Shown here piece after piece: positions 39,401 through 47,100 of a stretch of DNA of 64,000 nucleotides. Under the pieces are notes generated by a model. That model was not told the DNA's origin and searched no databases. It was given only the letters and a program-made list of their open reading frames with translations. The stretch is from the NCBI RefSeq assembly GCF_025144335.1, contig NZ_CP083539.1, positions 1,179,501 to 1,243,500 of the forward strand. The letters are read 5' to 3'. Origin of the DNA: Jannaschia sp. W003 (lineage in GTDB: Bacteria; Pseudomonadota; Alphaproteobacteria; Rhodobacterales; Rhodobacteraceae). Both the position numbers and the translations under genes were made by a program. Numbering within the stretch: the stretch's first letter is position 1; every line of letters starts with the position of its first letter.

Positions 39401-40199
39401 CGAAGGAGGTGAGGTTCAGGATCGCCGCGGGCGGGGCCTCGCGGAACAGGGCCTCGAGGGTGGCCGCCGACACCGGGTCCTTCAACGAGGCCACGAAGAC
39501 GGGCATGGGGTTCAGCCCCGCCCGCAGCAGCGCCTTCACGGTGCGGTTCACGGGGTTGAGGCCGGCGCCCTGCACCAGCGCGCGGTAGAACACGAGAGGG
39601 ACGACCGGCGCGCCGTCGGTCCAAGCCGCGCGTAGGTCGGCGAGGGTCGCGGCCTCCGTGCCCGGCCAGTAGAGGCCGGCCCGCAGGAGGGGCCGCGCGG
39701 GGCCGGGGCGCGCCTCGCCGCGGATCACGGCGCGGGCGTGGGCGAGGAAGGTAGCGGCGTTCTCGGGGCCGCCCTCGACCAGCGCGGACCACAGGGCGTC
39801 GTAGTCCTCGGGTGCGACCGTCGAGAGGCCGCGCAGCTCGGCGTCGGGCTTGTCGTCGCCGGGCAGGGCGGCGAAGGGCACGCCCGCCTCGTGTAGCCGG
39901 GCGGCGTACTGCTTTAGCCCGTAGGTCCAGTAGCCCCGGCCCCCCAGCACGCGGGCGACCACCAGCTTCGAGCGCGTGGCGCACTGATCGAGGTGGAGGT
40001 CCACGCTCATGGGGTGGCGCAGGTGCATGAGCGAGACGAGACGCGTCTCGGGCGGGTCCGCCATGGCGGCGCGCGCGCCCGAGAGCGCGGCCAGCTCGGT
40101 GTCGGCGGCGGAGATGACGACCAGCTCGCCGGGGGTCTGGCCGGGATCCACGGCCTCGCCCTCGTCGATGGCGCCGGGTTGGGCGGCAAGGAGGTGCAT
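36435..40199 (-). CDS. cobN: cobaltochelatase subunit CobN, with in-frame repeat insertion
   Basis: A 1254-residue large subunit of the ATP-dependent aerobic cobaltochelatase, which inserts cobalt into hydrogenobyrinic acid a,c-diamide together with CobS/CobT-type AAA+ subunits (not in this window). Family features: 'GRGYWTYGLKQYA', 'HMGKHGNLEWLPGRAV', 'HLYPFIVNDPGEGTQAKRRA', 'ILPTGRNFFSVD'-like 'VLPTGRNFFSVDSRAVPT' and 'VWHNDHSRPERPVI'. Residues about 756-788 are encoded by a copy of the family 1 palindromic repeat; this lies in a linker between 'WEGPRPAVL' and 'GDTVERIEHL', where homologues vary. ATG 40197-40199 is the only good start. A GNAT gene is coupled downstream. Confidence 0.96.
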   Translation of the reverse strand: MHLLAAQPGAIDEGEAVDPGQTPGELVVISAADTELAALSGARAAMADPPETRLVSLMHLRHPMSVDLHLDQCATRSKLVVARVLGGRGYWTYGLKQYAARLHEAGVPFAALPGDDKPDAELRGLSTVAPEDYDALWSALVEGGPENAATFLAHARAVIRGEARPGPARPLLRAGLYWPGTEAATLADLRAAWTDGAPVVPLVFYRALVQGAGLNPVNRTVKALLRAGLNPMPVFVASLKDPVSAATLEALFREAPPAAILNLTSFAAGEGNPLAQPWADEAPVFQGVLSSGTEEAWRTGTSGLSARDIAMNVALPELDGRVLTRALGFKGEAFFDEATQCPIATWKAAGDRIAFTAALIARWCRLRRTPPAERRVALILANYPNRDGRLANGVGLDTPAATVGALGALGEAGYRVRGAPADSDALMRAILAGPTNWLADRAERRGGVTLSMADYQIEYGQLPWEARRQVEERWGPPESDPFFAPGAVDCGHFALSVLEFGNVVVGVQPARGYNVDPTETYHAPDLVPPHHYLAFHFWLRAQFRADAVVHMGKHGNLEWLPGRAVALGAEDWPEIALGPTPHLYPFIVNDPGEGTQAKRRAAAVILDHLTPPLTRAESYGPMRDLEALVDEYYEAAGVDPRRIDYLRSEILSLARVAGLDVDAGLEGNEGDLAKLDAYLCELKEAQIRDGLHVFGVSPEGRLRDDLLAALLRLPRGKGESLPRAIAADLRLPFDPLDCDMAAPWEGPRPAVLGDAPPRPCAGASGEGSEPFGGDAQSVTEVPDRARGDTADSSHPDAPGSWRSHGDTVERIEHLVSRLLRGEAEAPGPASAAVMEEAATLRATLDACGPAERRSLLAGLDGRAISPGPSGAPTRGRPDVLPTGRNFFSVDSRAVPTRAAWELGWKSANLLIERHLQDHGDWPRAMLLTAWGTANMRTGGDDIAQALALMGVRPRWDAMNRRVTGFEIIPEGALGRPRVDVTLRVSGFFRDAFPQQMALVDAAARAVQALDEDAAQNPAAARARAGEGTARVYGSKPGAYGAGLQAMLDERLWNDASDLGGAYVEWGGYAYGADAEGTADHDGLRQRLGQVEAIVQNQDNREHDLLDSDDYYQFEGGAAAAVEMIRGERVPVWHNDHSRPERPVIRSLEEEIGRVVRSRVVNPKWIAGVMRHGYKGAFEIAATVDYLFAFAATTGAVRDHHFDLVHAAVLEDEAVRGFIAEHNAPALADIEARLREAVERGLWRPRSNSVRVRLA
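37837..37934. repeat. family 1 palindromic repeat inside cobN (in frame)
   Basis: Left arm CGCCCCGGG...CCGGGACCTCCG and right arm CGGAGGCCCCGG...CCGGGGCGG, with CTCCGTCACC after the left arm as in the intergenic copy at 57.3 kb (opposite strand). It adds about 33 codons to cobN without breaking the frame. Confidence 0.85.
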
Positions 40200-40264
40200 G
40201 GGGGCGTCATGGCAGGTGAGGTGGCGGGTGCAAGTGGGTGAGGGCGGTCCGGCGCAGGCGGACG

Positions 40265-40285
40265 GATCGGTCCAATGGACCGATC
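40265..40285. repeat. 21-base palindrome, family 2 (copy 3)
   Basis: GATCGGTCCA, centre A, TGGACCGATC. Lies 66 bases before the cobN ATG. Confidence 0.8.
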
Positions 40286-40316
40286 CGAGCCTGAACGCGC
40301 GAAGCGCTGGGGGGGC

Positions 40317-40422
40317 GACGCGCGCCTCGGACTCGATCCGGGGCCTCTGGCCGGGGGTGGAACTATGGTTGCGGAGCGAAGCGCCCCTAGTGGGCCGAGG
40401 CCCCGGCGCAGGGGCCGGGGCG
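40317..40422. repeat. family 1 repeat (copy B1)
   Basis: Degenerate left arm (CTCGGACTCGATCCGGGGCCTC) and intact right arm (GAGGCCCCGGCGCAGGGGCC...). First of a tandem pair. Confidence 0.7.
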
Positions 40423-40438
40423 CGGGCGGGGGGCAGGG

Positions 40439-40540
40439 CACGCCCCGGACCTGATCCAGGGCCTCTGGTTGCCGATGGTGCTGCCGTCGCCGAGCGGGGT
40501 GCCTCCGGCGAGCAGAGACCCCGGCGCAAGGCCGGGGCAC
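40439..40540. repeat. family 1 repeat (copy B2)
   Basis: Left arm CACGCCCCGGACCTGATCC, right arm GACCCCGGCGCAAGGCCGGG. Tandem with B1, separated by 16 bases. Confidence 0.75.
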
Positions 40541-40588
40541 GTCGCCCCCCACCTTGCCCCCCGCCCCCACCGGGTGCATCCCCGCCCC

Positions 40589-41500
40589 ATGAAACCCGAT
40601 CTCTCCGACGACGTCGCTCGCGCGCTCGCCACCGGGGCCCCCGTGGTGGCCCTCGAATCCACGATCCTCAGCCACGGCATGCCCTGGCCTCGCAACGCCG
40701 AGGTGGGCCGCGCCGTGGAGGACGCCGTGCGCGCCGAGGGCGCCGTGCCCGCCACCGTGGCCGTGGTCGAGGGGCGCCTGCGCGCCGGCCTCGGGGCGGC
40801 GGACATCGAGCGGCTGGGGCACGGTGAGGGCGTCGTGAAGGCCGCCTCGCGCGACCTCGGGGCGGCCGTGGCCCTCGGGCGCACCGCCGGCACGACGGTC
40901 TCGGCCACCATGCGGATCGCGCGGCTCGCGGGCATCGGCGTGTTCGCCACGGGCGGCATCGGCGGCGTGCACCGGGGCGAGGGGGGCGACGTGAGCGCCG
41001 ACCTCACGGAACTGGCCGCCACGGACGTGCTGGTGGTCTGCGCGGGCGTGAAGTCGATCCTCGACATCCCCCGCACGCTGGAGATGCTCGAGACGCTGCG
41101 GGTGCCGGTCGTCACCTACGGCTCGGACCGCTTCCCGGCCTTCTACACCCGCGACTCGGGCTGCGCGTCGCCGGAGCGTCTGGACACGTCCGAGCAGATC
41201 GCCGCCGTGCGCGCCGCGACCCGCGCCACGGGGCTCGGGACCGGCATGCTGGTCGCCAACCCGATCCCGGAGGCCCATGCGCTCCCGGCAGAGGAGATCG
41301 GCGCCGAGATCGACGCCGCCCTGCGCGCCGCCGAGGCGGAAGGCGTGCGCGGCAAGGACGTGACGCCGTTCCTGCTCGGGCGTCTCAACGCCGTGACCGA
41401 GGGCCGGGCGCTCGGGGCGAACGTGGAACTGGTGCTGTCGAACGCCCGGCTGGCCGCGCGCATCGCGGTGGCGGAGGCGTCGAGCGGGACCTGGGTGTAG
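40589..41500 (+). CDS. psuG: pseudouridine-5'-phosphate glycosidase
   Basis: A 303-residue enzyme that reversibly splits pseudouridine 5'-phosphate into uracil and ribose 5-phosphate. Landmarks: 'VVALESTILSHGMPWPRNAE' at the start, 'KAASRDLGAAVALGRTAGTTVSATM', 'FATGGIGGVHRGE' and 'GTGMLVANPIPEAHALPAEEI'. No psuK kinase gene is adjacent. It is the only plus-strand gene between cobN and cobW and probably has its own promoter. Confidence 0.95.
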   Translation: MKPDLSDDVARALATGAPVVALESTILSHGMPWPRNAEVGRAVEDAVRAEGAVPATVAVVEGRLRAGLGAADIERLGHGEGVVKAASRDLGAAVALGRTAGTTVSATMRIARLAGIGVFATGGIGGVHRGEGGDVSADLTELAATDVLVVCAGVKSILDIPRTLEMLETLRVPVVTYGSDRFPAFYTRDSGCASPERLDTSEQIAAVRAATRATGLGTGMLVANPIPEAHALPAEEIGAEIDAALRAAEAEGVRGKDVTPFLLGRLNAVTEGRALGANVELVLSNARLAARIAVAEASSGTWV

Positions 41501-41524
41501 CGAGGCGCCGCTGCCTCATCGCCA

Positions 41525-41633
41525 CGCCCCGGACATGATCCGGGGCCTCCGGCCGATGCCGGCGCTTCGGATGCGGAGCGGAGCGCGGGCGGTGGACCGA
41601 GGCCCCGGCGCAAGGCCGGGGCGTGTTGGTGAC
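41525..41633. repeat. family 1 repeat (copy C)
   Basis: Left arm CGCCCCGGACATGATCCGGG, right arm GAGGCCCCGGCGCAAGGCCG. A standard copy with centre GCCGGCGCTTCGGATGCGGA. Confidence 0.8.
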
Positions 41634-41679
41634 GGGTCGAGACACTCTAGTCCTGGCACGGAATCAAGGGCTTTAGCCC

Positions 41680-41822
41680 GCCGTGCCAGCGCCGACCCGC
41701 CCCTACGGGGCGGCGCTCCGTCGATGCTTGTGCAACGCGGATCGCTCATCCGACGGTAGGCACGATAAACCACTCAGCAGCGAGGCCGCCAGCGCCGCCC
41801 CGCGGGCCGGCGCTGGCACGGC
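41680..41822. repeat. inverted repeat pair GCCGTGCCAGCGCCG
   Basis: GCCGTGCCAGCGCCG at 41680-41694 is repeated in inverse orientation at 41808-41822. Each copy is itself a hairpin (AGCGCCG...CGGCGCT around a GC-rich core). The enclosed 70-odd bases are less GC-rich than the surroundings. It could be a small mobile-element relic or a bidirectional terminator. Confidence 0.6.
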
Positions 41823-41829
41823 TCCGCTC

Positions 41830-42903
41830 CTAGGCCGCCACCGCCTCCCCGGCCAGCGCCCGCTCGATCGCCGCGCGGTCCATCCCCGCCTCGCCGATAA
41901 CAACCAGCCGCGCGCCGCGCGGGTCCGAACCCAGGGGCCGGTCGAAGTAGTGGTCCACCCGCGGCCCCACCGCCTGCACCGTCAGGCGCATGGGCTTGCC
42001 CGCGACGGAGGCGAAGCCCTTGAGCCGCAGGATGCCGTGCGCGCGGATCACTTCCGCGACGTGCCGCGCGAAGGCCGCCGGGTCGGAGACCTCGGGCCCC
42101 TCCACCACGAAGCTCTCGAAGGCGTCATGGCCGTGCTCGTGCTCGTGGTGGTGGTGATCGTCGTCCCCGCCCTCGTCGTCGTGGTGATGGTGGTGGTGCA
42201 CCTCGTGGCGCGCCGAGAGGTCGTCCTCGGCCGCCATGCCGCGGCCCAGGAGCACGTCCACGGGCAGCGCCCCCATGGTCGCGGGGACCACCTGCACGCC
42301 GGGCCGCGCCTCGCCGCGCAGGCGCGCGAGCAGGGCGTCCGCGTCCCCCATCAGGTCGCGCTTGTTGACCACGATCATGTCGGCGCAGGCCACTTGGTCG
42401 GCGTAGAGCTCGGACAGCGGCGTCTCGTGGTCCAGCCCGTCGTCCGCCGCGCGCTGGCGGTCCACCGCGGCCACGTCGGCGGCGAAGGTGCCGGCCTCCA
42501 CCGCGGGGCCGTCCAGCACCGTGACCACGCCGTCCACGGTGACGCGTGCGGCCAGCTCGGGCCAGCGGAAGGCGCGCACGAGCGGCTGGGGCAGGGCGAG
42601 GCCGGAGGTCTCGATCACGATGTGCTCGGGCGGGTTCGGGCGGTCGAGGAGCTTGAGCATCGCGGGCACGAAGTCGTCGGCCACGGTGCAGCAGATGCAG
42701 CCGTTCGACAGCTCCATCACGTCGTCGTCCGCACAGCCCTCGATGCCGCAGCCCTTAAGGATGCCGCCGTCGACCCCGAGGTCGCCGAACTCGTTGATGA
42801 TCAGCGCGATGCGGCGGTCGGCGTGCTCGAGGAGGTGGCGGATGAGGGTGGTCTTGCCGGCGCCGAGGAAGCCGGTGACGACGGTGGCGGGGATCTTGGG
42901 CAT
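41830..42903 (-). CDS. cobW: CobW-type GTPase/metallochaperone
   Basis: A 357-residue COG0523 GTPase expected to deliver cobalt to the chelatase. Walker A GFLGAGKTT at residues 11-19; metal-binding CxCC as Cys69-Ile-Cys71-Cys72; 'VIETSGLALPQPLVRAF' switch; 'IVVNKRDLM' base-recognition motif. A His-rich loop at about 231-259 has 13 His plus many Asp/Glu, suited to holding metal ions. Minus strand, downstream of hupE and therefore under the cobalamin riboswitch if the repeat between them does not end transcription. Confidence 0.95.
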   Translation of the reverse strand: MPKIPATVVTGFLGAGKTTLIRHLLEHADRRIALIINEFGDLGVDGGILKGCGIEGCADDDVMELSNGCICCTVADDFVPAMLKLLDRPNPPEHIVIETSGLALPQPLVRAFRWPELAARVTVDGVVTVLDGPAVEAGTFAADVAAVDRQRAADDGLDHETPLSELYADQVACADMIVVNKRDLMGDADALLARLRGEARPGVQVVPATMGALPVDVLLGRGMAAEDDLSARHEVHHHHHHDDEGGDDDHHHHEHEHGHDAFESFVVEGPEVSDPAAFARHVAEVIRAHGILRLKGFASVAGKPMRLTVQAVGPRVDHYFDRPLGSDPRGARLVVIGEAGMDRAAIERALAGEAVAA

Positions 42904-42940
42904 GGAAGGCTCCGGAATCGGGAAGGGGGGCGGCGAGGGA

Positions 42941-43005
42941 GGGGGGCTCTGCCCCCGCTCGCTCCGCTCGCCCCCCGAGGTATTTCGAGCAAGGTGAGAT
43001 GGGGG
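42941..43005 (+). repeat. intergenic repeat, family 3 (copy vi)
   Basis: GGGGGGCTCTGCCCCC, CGCTCGCTCCGCTCG, CCCCCCGAGGTATTTCGAGC and GGTGAGATGGGGG. It lies between hupE and cobW, facing against their transcription. Confidence 0.7.
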
Positions 43006-43022
43006 ACGACGCCCCCTAGGGC

Positions 43023-43667
43023 TTAGCCCGCGAGGGCGGCGACCAACGGCCCCTCGGCCAGCTCCAAGGCGAGGAAGGCGCCCACGCCGAACACGGCGGC
43101 GCCGGCAAGGCGGGCGTTCACGGACGCGGCCGAGGTGGCGCCGAGCAGCGCGCGCACGGCCCAGCCGGCGGCGAGCGCCACGGCCAGTTGCACGGCCGCG
43201 AGGCCGCCGAGGTAGCCGACCATCACGGCGGCGCCCACGCCGCCCTCCTGCCCGAGGATCGAGCCGGCGAAGCCCGCGCCGTGGAACAGCCCGAACCCCG
43301 CGAAGAGGGCCATCGCGGCACCGGCGCCCAGCGCGCGGCCCGACAGCACGATGCCGCCCACGACCAGCAGCGACAGCACGATGCCCGCCTCGGCGAGCGG
43401 CAGCGCGGCGCCCATCGACACGGCGAGGGTGCCGAGCACCATCGCGGCCACGTAGGCCAGCGGGGCCAGGATGCGGCGCGCGGTGAAGGTGGCGGCCACG
43501 CCCATCGCGACCACGAAGGCGAGGTGGTCGAAGCCGAGCAGCGGGTGGCCCGCGCCCGACAGCATGCCGTGGGCGAAGGTCTCCATGGGCAGGCCGCCCA
43601 GGGGGTGGTGGGCCAGCGCCGGCGTGGCGGCGAGCGAGGCGAGGGCGGCGAGAAGCGTGCGGTTCAT
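43023..43667 (-). CDS. hupE: HupE/UreJ family protein, probable cobalt transporter
   Basis: A 214-residue membrane protein: signal-like N-terminus ending 'ATPALAHHPLGG', a metal-ligand-like 'HHPLGGLPMETFAHGMLSGAGHPLLGFDHLAF' region, and about six membrane helices with 'GFGLFHGAGFAGSI'. HupE/UreJ proteins carry nickel or cobalt; those behind cobalamin riboswitches are predicted cobalt importers. Here a riboswitch precedes the gene by about 110 bases and cobW follows, so cobalt is the likely cargo. Confidence 0.9.
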   Translation of the reverse strand: MNRTLLAALASLAATPALAHHPLGGLPMETFAHGMLSGAGHPLLGFDHLAFVVAMGVAATFTARRILAPLAYVAAMVLGTLAVSMGAALPLAEAGIVLSLLVVGGIVLSGRALGAGAAMALFAGFGLFHGAGFAGSILGQEGGVGAAVMVGYLGGLAAVQLAVALAAGWAVRALLGATSAASVNARLAGAAVFGVGAFLALELAEGPLVAALAG

Positions 43668-44124
43668 GTCTGTCCCCTTCGGACGAGCGTTGAAGGGGGG
43701 TGCGGAGCGGGGCGTGCGCGGCCCGGCTACGGATCACCCCGTCCGTATGGCGTTCCCCGCGCCCCGTGGGGGGACGCGGTGCGCGGCTGGTCTCCCGGCT
43801 CGCGGGTCGTCGCCCTCCGCCGCCTTCCCGGTTTCCCAGTGGCCCTTGGCGGAGCGCTCGCCGCTCACGGTCGCGGGGGCGGCTGCGGCACGGGACCCCG
43901 GCGTGGGTCGTCCCTTCCGCATTCCCACTTCGTCCCCTCCGGGCTTGGCCCGGGCGGGGAACCGCACGCCTCCGTTCCTGCGCGCCGCCGCGCGGGCGGT
44001 CAAGCGCCGAGGCGGCCGGCGGTGGCGCGAAAGCGACGCCGCGCGCCCGATGCGCCCCCGGCCCGCTTGACCCCGCCGCCGCCGCGCCCCCACGGTGCTT
44101 GCCCGCAACCCCGAGGGAGCCCGC
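43668..44124. other. regulatory region between divergent hupE and smc
   Basis: A 457-base gap. The minus strand carries the cobalamin riboswitch (43778-43970) and, at 43668-43777, its expression platform with a GC-rich stem near 43750-43780 and the hupE ribosome site AAGGGGAC. Bases 43971-44124 hold the promoters of both units; a lone TTGACC near 44067 faces smc, without a clear -10. Confidence 0.6.
43778..43970 (-). ncRNA. cobalamin (B12) riboswitch upstream of hupE-cobW
   Basis: On the minus strand the conserved blocks appear in order: GGCGTGCGG (5' arm of P1), GGGAATGCGG, CCGGGGTCCCGTGCCGCAG, CCCCCGCGACCGTGA (core), GCCACTG, CCGGGAAGG and the B12 box GACGACCCGCGAGCCGGGAG followed by ACCAGCC. 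CCGCGCACC (3' arm) pairs with the 5' arm in eight of nine positions. This is the adenosyl/methylcobalamin-sensing aptamer; with B12 bound, expression of hupE and cobW should fall. Confidence 0.93.
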
Positions 44125-47100
44125 GTGCGCTTCGACCGCCTCCGCCTGTCCGGCTTCAAGAGCTTCGTGGACCCGACCGAGCTCGCCATCGAGGACGGGC
44201 TGACGGGCGTGGTCGGCCCCAACGGCTGCGGCAAGTCGAACCTCCTCGAGGCCCTGCGATGGGTCATGGGCGAGAGCCGCCCCACCGCGATGCGCGGCGG
44301 CGGCATGGAGGACGTGATCTTCGCCGGCGCCGCCTCGCGCCCCGCGCGCCGCTTCGCCGAGGTAACGCTGGTGCTCGGCGACCTCGCCGCGTCCGCCGGG
44401 GAGGGGGGCGACACGGTGGAGGTGGTGCGCCGCATCACCCGCGACGCTGGCTCAGCCTTCCGCCTAGGGGGGCGCGACGTGCGGGCGCGCGACGTGCAGA
44501 TGCTGTTCGCCGACGCCTCCACGGGGGCGCATTCGCCCGCGCTGGTGCGGCAGGGGCAGATCGCCGAGCTGATCGCCGCCCGGCCCCGCCAGCGCCGCCG
44601 GGTGCTCGAGGAGGCGGCGGGGATCTCGGGCCTCCACGGGCGCCGCCACGAGGCGGAGCTGAAGCTCGGCGCCGCCGAGGCGAACCTCGCCCGGCTGGGC
44701 GACACCCTCGACGCACTCGCCGCGCAGATGGCCGCGCTCGGGCGCCAGGCGCGGCAGGCGCGGCGCTACCGCGAGATCGGCACCGCCCTGCGCCACGCCG
44801 AGGGACTGCTGCTGCTTGGGCGGTGGCAGGCCGCGGAGCGCGCGCGCGCGGCGGCGGAGGTCGCGGCCGGCGAGCGCGGCGCCGCCGTCGCCGTCGCCGC
44901 CCGGGCCGCCGAGGCCGCCGCCCGCGCCCGCGCCGCCGCCGAGGCCGCGCTGCCCCCGCTGCGCGAGGAGGAGACCGTGGCGGCCGCCGTGCTCGACCGC
45001 CTGCGCGCGGCCCGCGCGGGGCTGGAGGCGCGCGAGGCGCGGGCCCGCGAGGCGATCGAGGGGCTGGAGGCGCGGCTCGCCCAGATCGCGCGCGATGCCG
45101 AGCGCGAGGCTGCGCTGGAGCGCGACGCCGATGCCACCGTGGCCCGTCTCGCCGCAGAGGCCGATGCGCTGCGGGGCGACGCCGAGGGCGAGGACGCCGC
45201 CGTAGACGCCGCGCGCGACGCGGCCGAGGCGGCGGCACGGGCGCTGGCCGCCCGCGAGGGGGCCTTCACGGAGCGCGCCGAGGACGCCGTCCGCCTCCGC
45301 GCCCGCCACGCCGCCGCGGTTCGCGCCGCCGAGGATGCGCGGACGCGTCTGGAGAAGGTGGGGGCGGAGCGCGCGGCGGCGGAGGCGCAGCGCGACGCCG
45401 CAGAGCGCGCCAGAGCTGAGGCGGAGGCCGCGCACGGCTGCGCCGAGGAGGAGCAGCGCCTCGCCGCCGCCGGGGCCGCCGAGGCCGAGGTCGCAGTGCA
45501 GCGCGCGGATGTCGCCGCCGAGACCGCCGCGGGCGCGGAGGCCGAGGCCCGCACCACCCGTGCCCGCGCCGAGGCCGCCGCCGCCGCCCTGCGCGCCGAG
45601 ACCGACGCGCTCGCCGCCCTCTTGGACGGAGCGGAGGACGACGCCGCCCCGCTGATCCGCCGGGTGCGCGCGGCGCCGGGTCTGGAGGCGGCGGTGGGCG
45701 CCGCGATGGGCGATGACCTGCTCCTGCCCGAAGGCGACGCCCCCGCCGCCTGGACCGCGCTCGCCCCCTTCGCCACGCCGCCCCCGCTGCCCGACGGGGC
45801 AGAGCCGCTCGCTCCCCACGTCGAGGCCCCCCCGGCGCTGGCGCGGCGCCTCGCGCTGGTCGGGCTGGTGTCGGACGGCGCCGCGATACAGGACAGGCTC
45901 GCGCCGGGGCAGGCGCTGGTGTCGCGCGCGGGTGACCTCTGGCGGTGGGACGGGGTGCGGGTCGCCGCCGGCGCCGCGCCCTCCGCCGCCGCGCTGCGGC
46001 TGGAGCGCGCGAACCGCCTCGACGCCCTGCGCCGCGACCTCGCGGCGGCCGAAGCGGGGGCCGGGGACGCCCGCACCGCCCACCACGGTGCCGCCGCCGC
46101 CCTCGACGCCGCCCGCCGCGAAGAGACCGGCGCGCGCGAGGCCATGCGCGCCGCCGACCGTGCCGCCGCCGAGGCCGCCCGTGCGCTGGCCCGCGCAGAA
46201 GGCGACCGCGGCCTCGCCGCCACGCGCGCCGAGACCGCGTGGCAGGCGCTCGCCCGCCTCGACGCCGACCTGCGCGAGGCCCGCGACGCCGCCCGAGCGG
46301 CCGCCGAGGCGGAGGCCGCGCTGCCCGCCCCGGACGGCCTCGACGACGCGCTCGGCGCCCTGCGCAGCGAGGTGGAGGCCCTGCGCGCCCGCCTCGTGGC
46401 CGACCGCGCCGCCGCCGCGCGCCTCGCTGCCGAGGCCGAGGCGCGCGCCCGCCGCCGCGACGCCGTGGCGCGCGAGCTGCGGGCGTGGCGCGAGCGGGGC
46501 GCCGCCGCCGCCGCCCGCCTGGGCGAGCTGGCCGCGCGCCGCGCCGCCGACGAGACCGCGCTGGAGGCGGGGCGCACCGCCCCCGCCGCGCTGGCGGACG
46601 AGGGCACGCGCCTTTCCGCCGATCTTGCCCGCGCCAAGGCCCGCCGCGGCGATGCCGCCGAAGCCCTGCGCACCGCCGACGCCGCCTTCCGGGACGCGGC
46701 CGACGCCGAGCGCGAGGCCGAGCGCGCCGCCTCCGCCGCCCGCGAGGCTCGCGCCGCCGCCGCCGCCCGGCTCGAGGCCGCCGGGGACGCCGCCGCCGCC
46801 GCCGCCGCCCGCATTCACGAGGCGGGCGCCGGGACGCCCGACGCCCTGGCCGCGCAACTGGGCGAGGCCTCGCCCGCGCCCGACGCCGCCGAGGCCGAGG
46901 TCGCGCGCCTGCGCGCCGCGCGCGATGCGTTGGGCGCGGTGAACCTGCGCGCCGAGGAGGATGCCGAGGCGGTGGCAGGCGAGCACGATGCCCTCGCCGC
47001 CGAGCACGCCGACCTCGTCGCTGCCATCGCCGAGTTGCGCGCCGGCATCGACGCCTTGAACCGCGAGGGCCGGGGACGCCTGCTCGAAGCGTTCGAAGTC

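Larger units (their letters stand above)
40200..40588. other. intergenic region between divergent cobN and psuG
   Basis: A 389-base gap that should contain both promoters. It is mostly repeats: the family 2 palindrome at 40265-40285 and two tandem family 1 elements (40317-40422 and 40439-40540). No B12-box motif is present, so cobN itself does not seem to have its own cobalamin riboswitch here. Confidence 0.6.
41501..41829. other. intergenic region between convergent psuG and cobW
   Basis: A 329-base convergent gap holding a family 1 repeat (41525-41633) and a separate inverted pair of GC-rich hairpins (41680-41717 and 41791-41822). No gene or tRNA was found. The hairpins probably end transcription from both sides. 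Confidence 0.55.

Noticed and set aside
40200..40588. Second cobalamin riboswitch before cobN
   Set aside because: No GCCACTG block and no B12 box were found on either strand; the palindromes belong to repeat families 1 and 2.
40317..41633. Closely spaced palindromes considered as a CRISPR array
   Set aside because: Units are about 100 bases, imperfect, not evenly spaced, and no cas genes are present.
41640..41829. Possible tRNA or small RNA in the psuG-cobW gap
   Set aside because: No cloverleaf or TPsiC-like GGTTCRA pattern was found; the structure is better described as two inverted hairpins.
43778..43970. Plus-strand reading frames through the riboswitch
   Set aside because: The minus strand carries the conserved cobalamin aptamer blocks; the plus-strand translations show no family.
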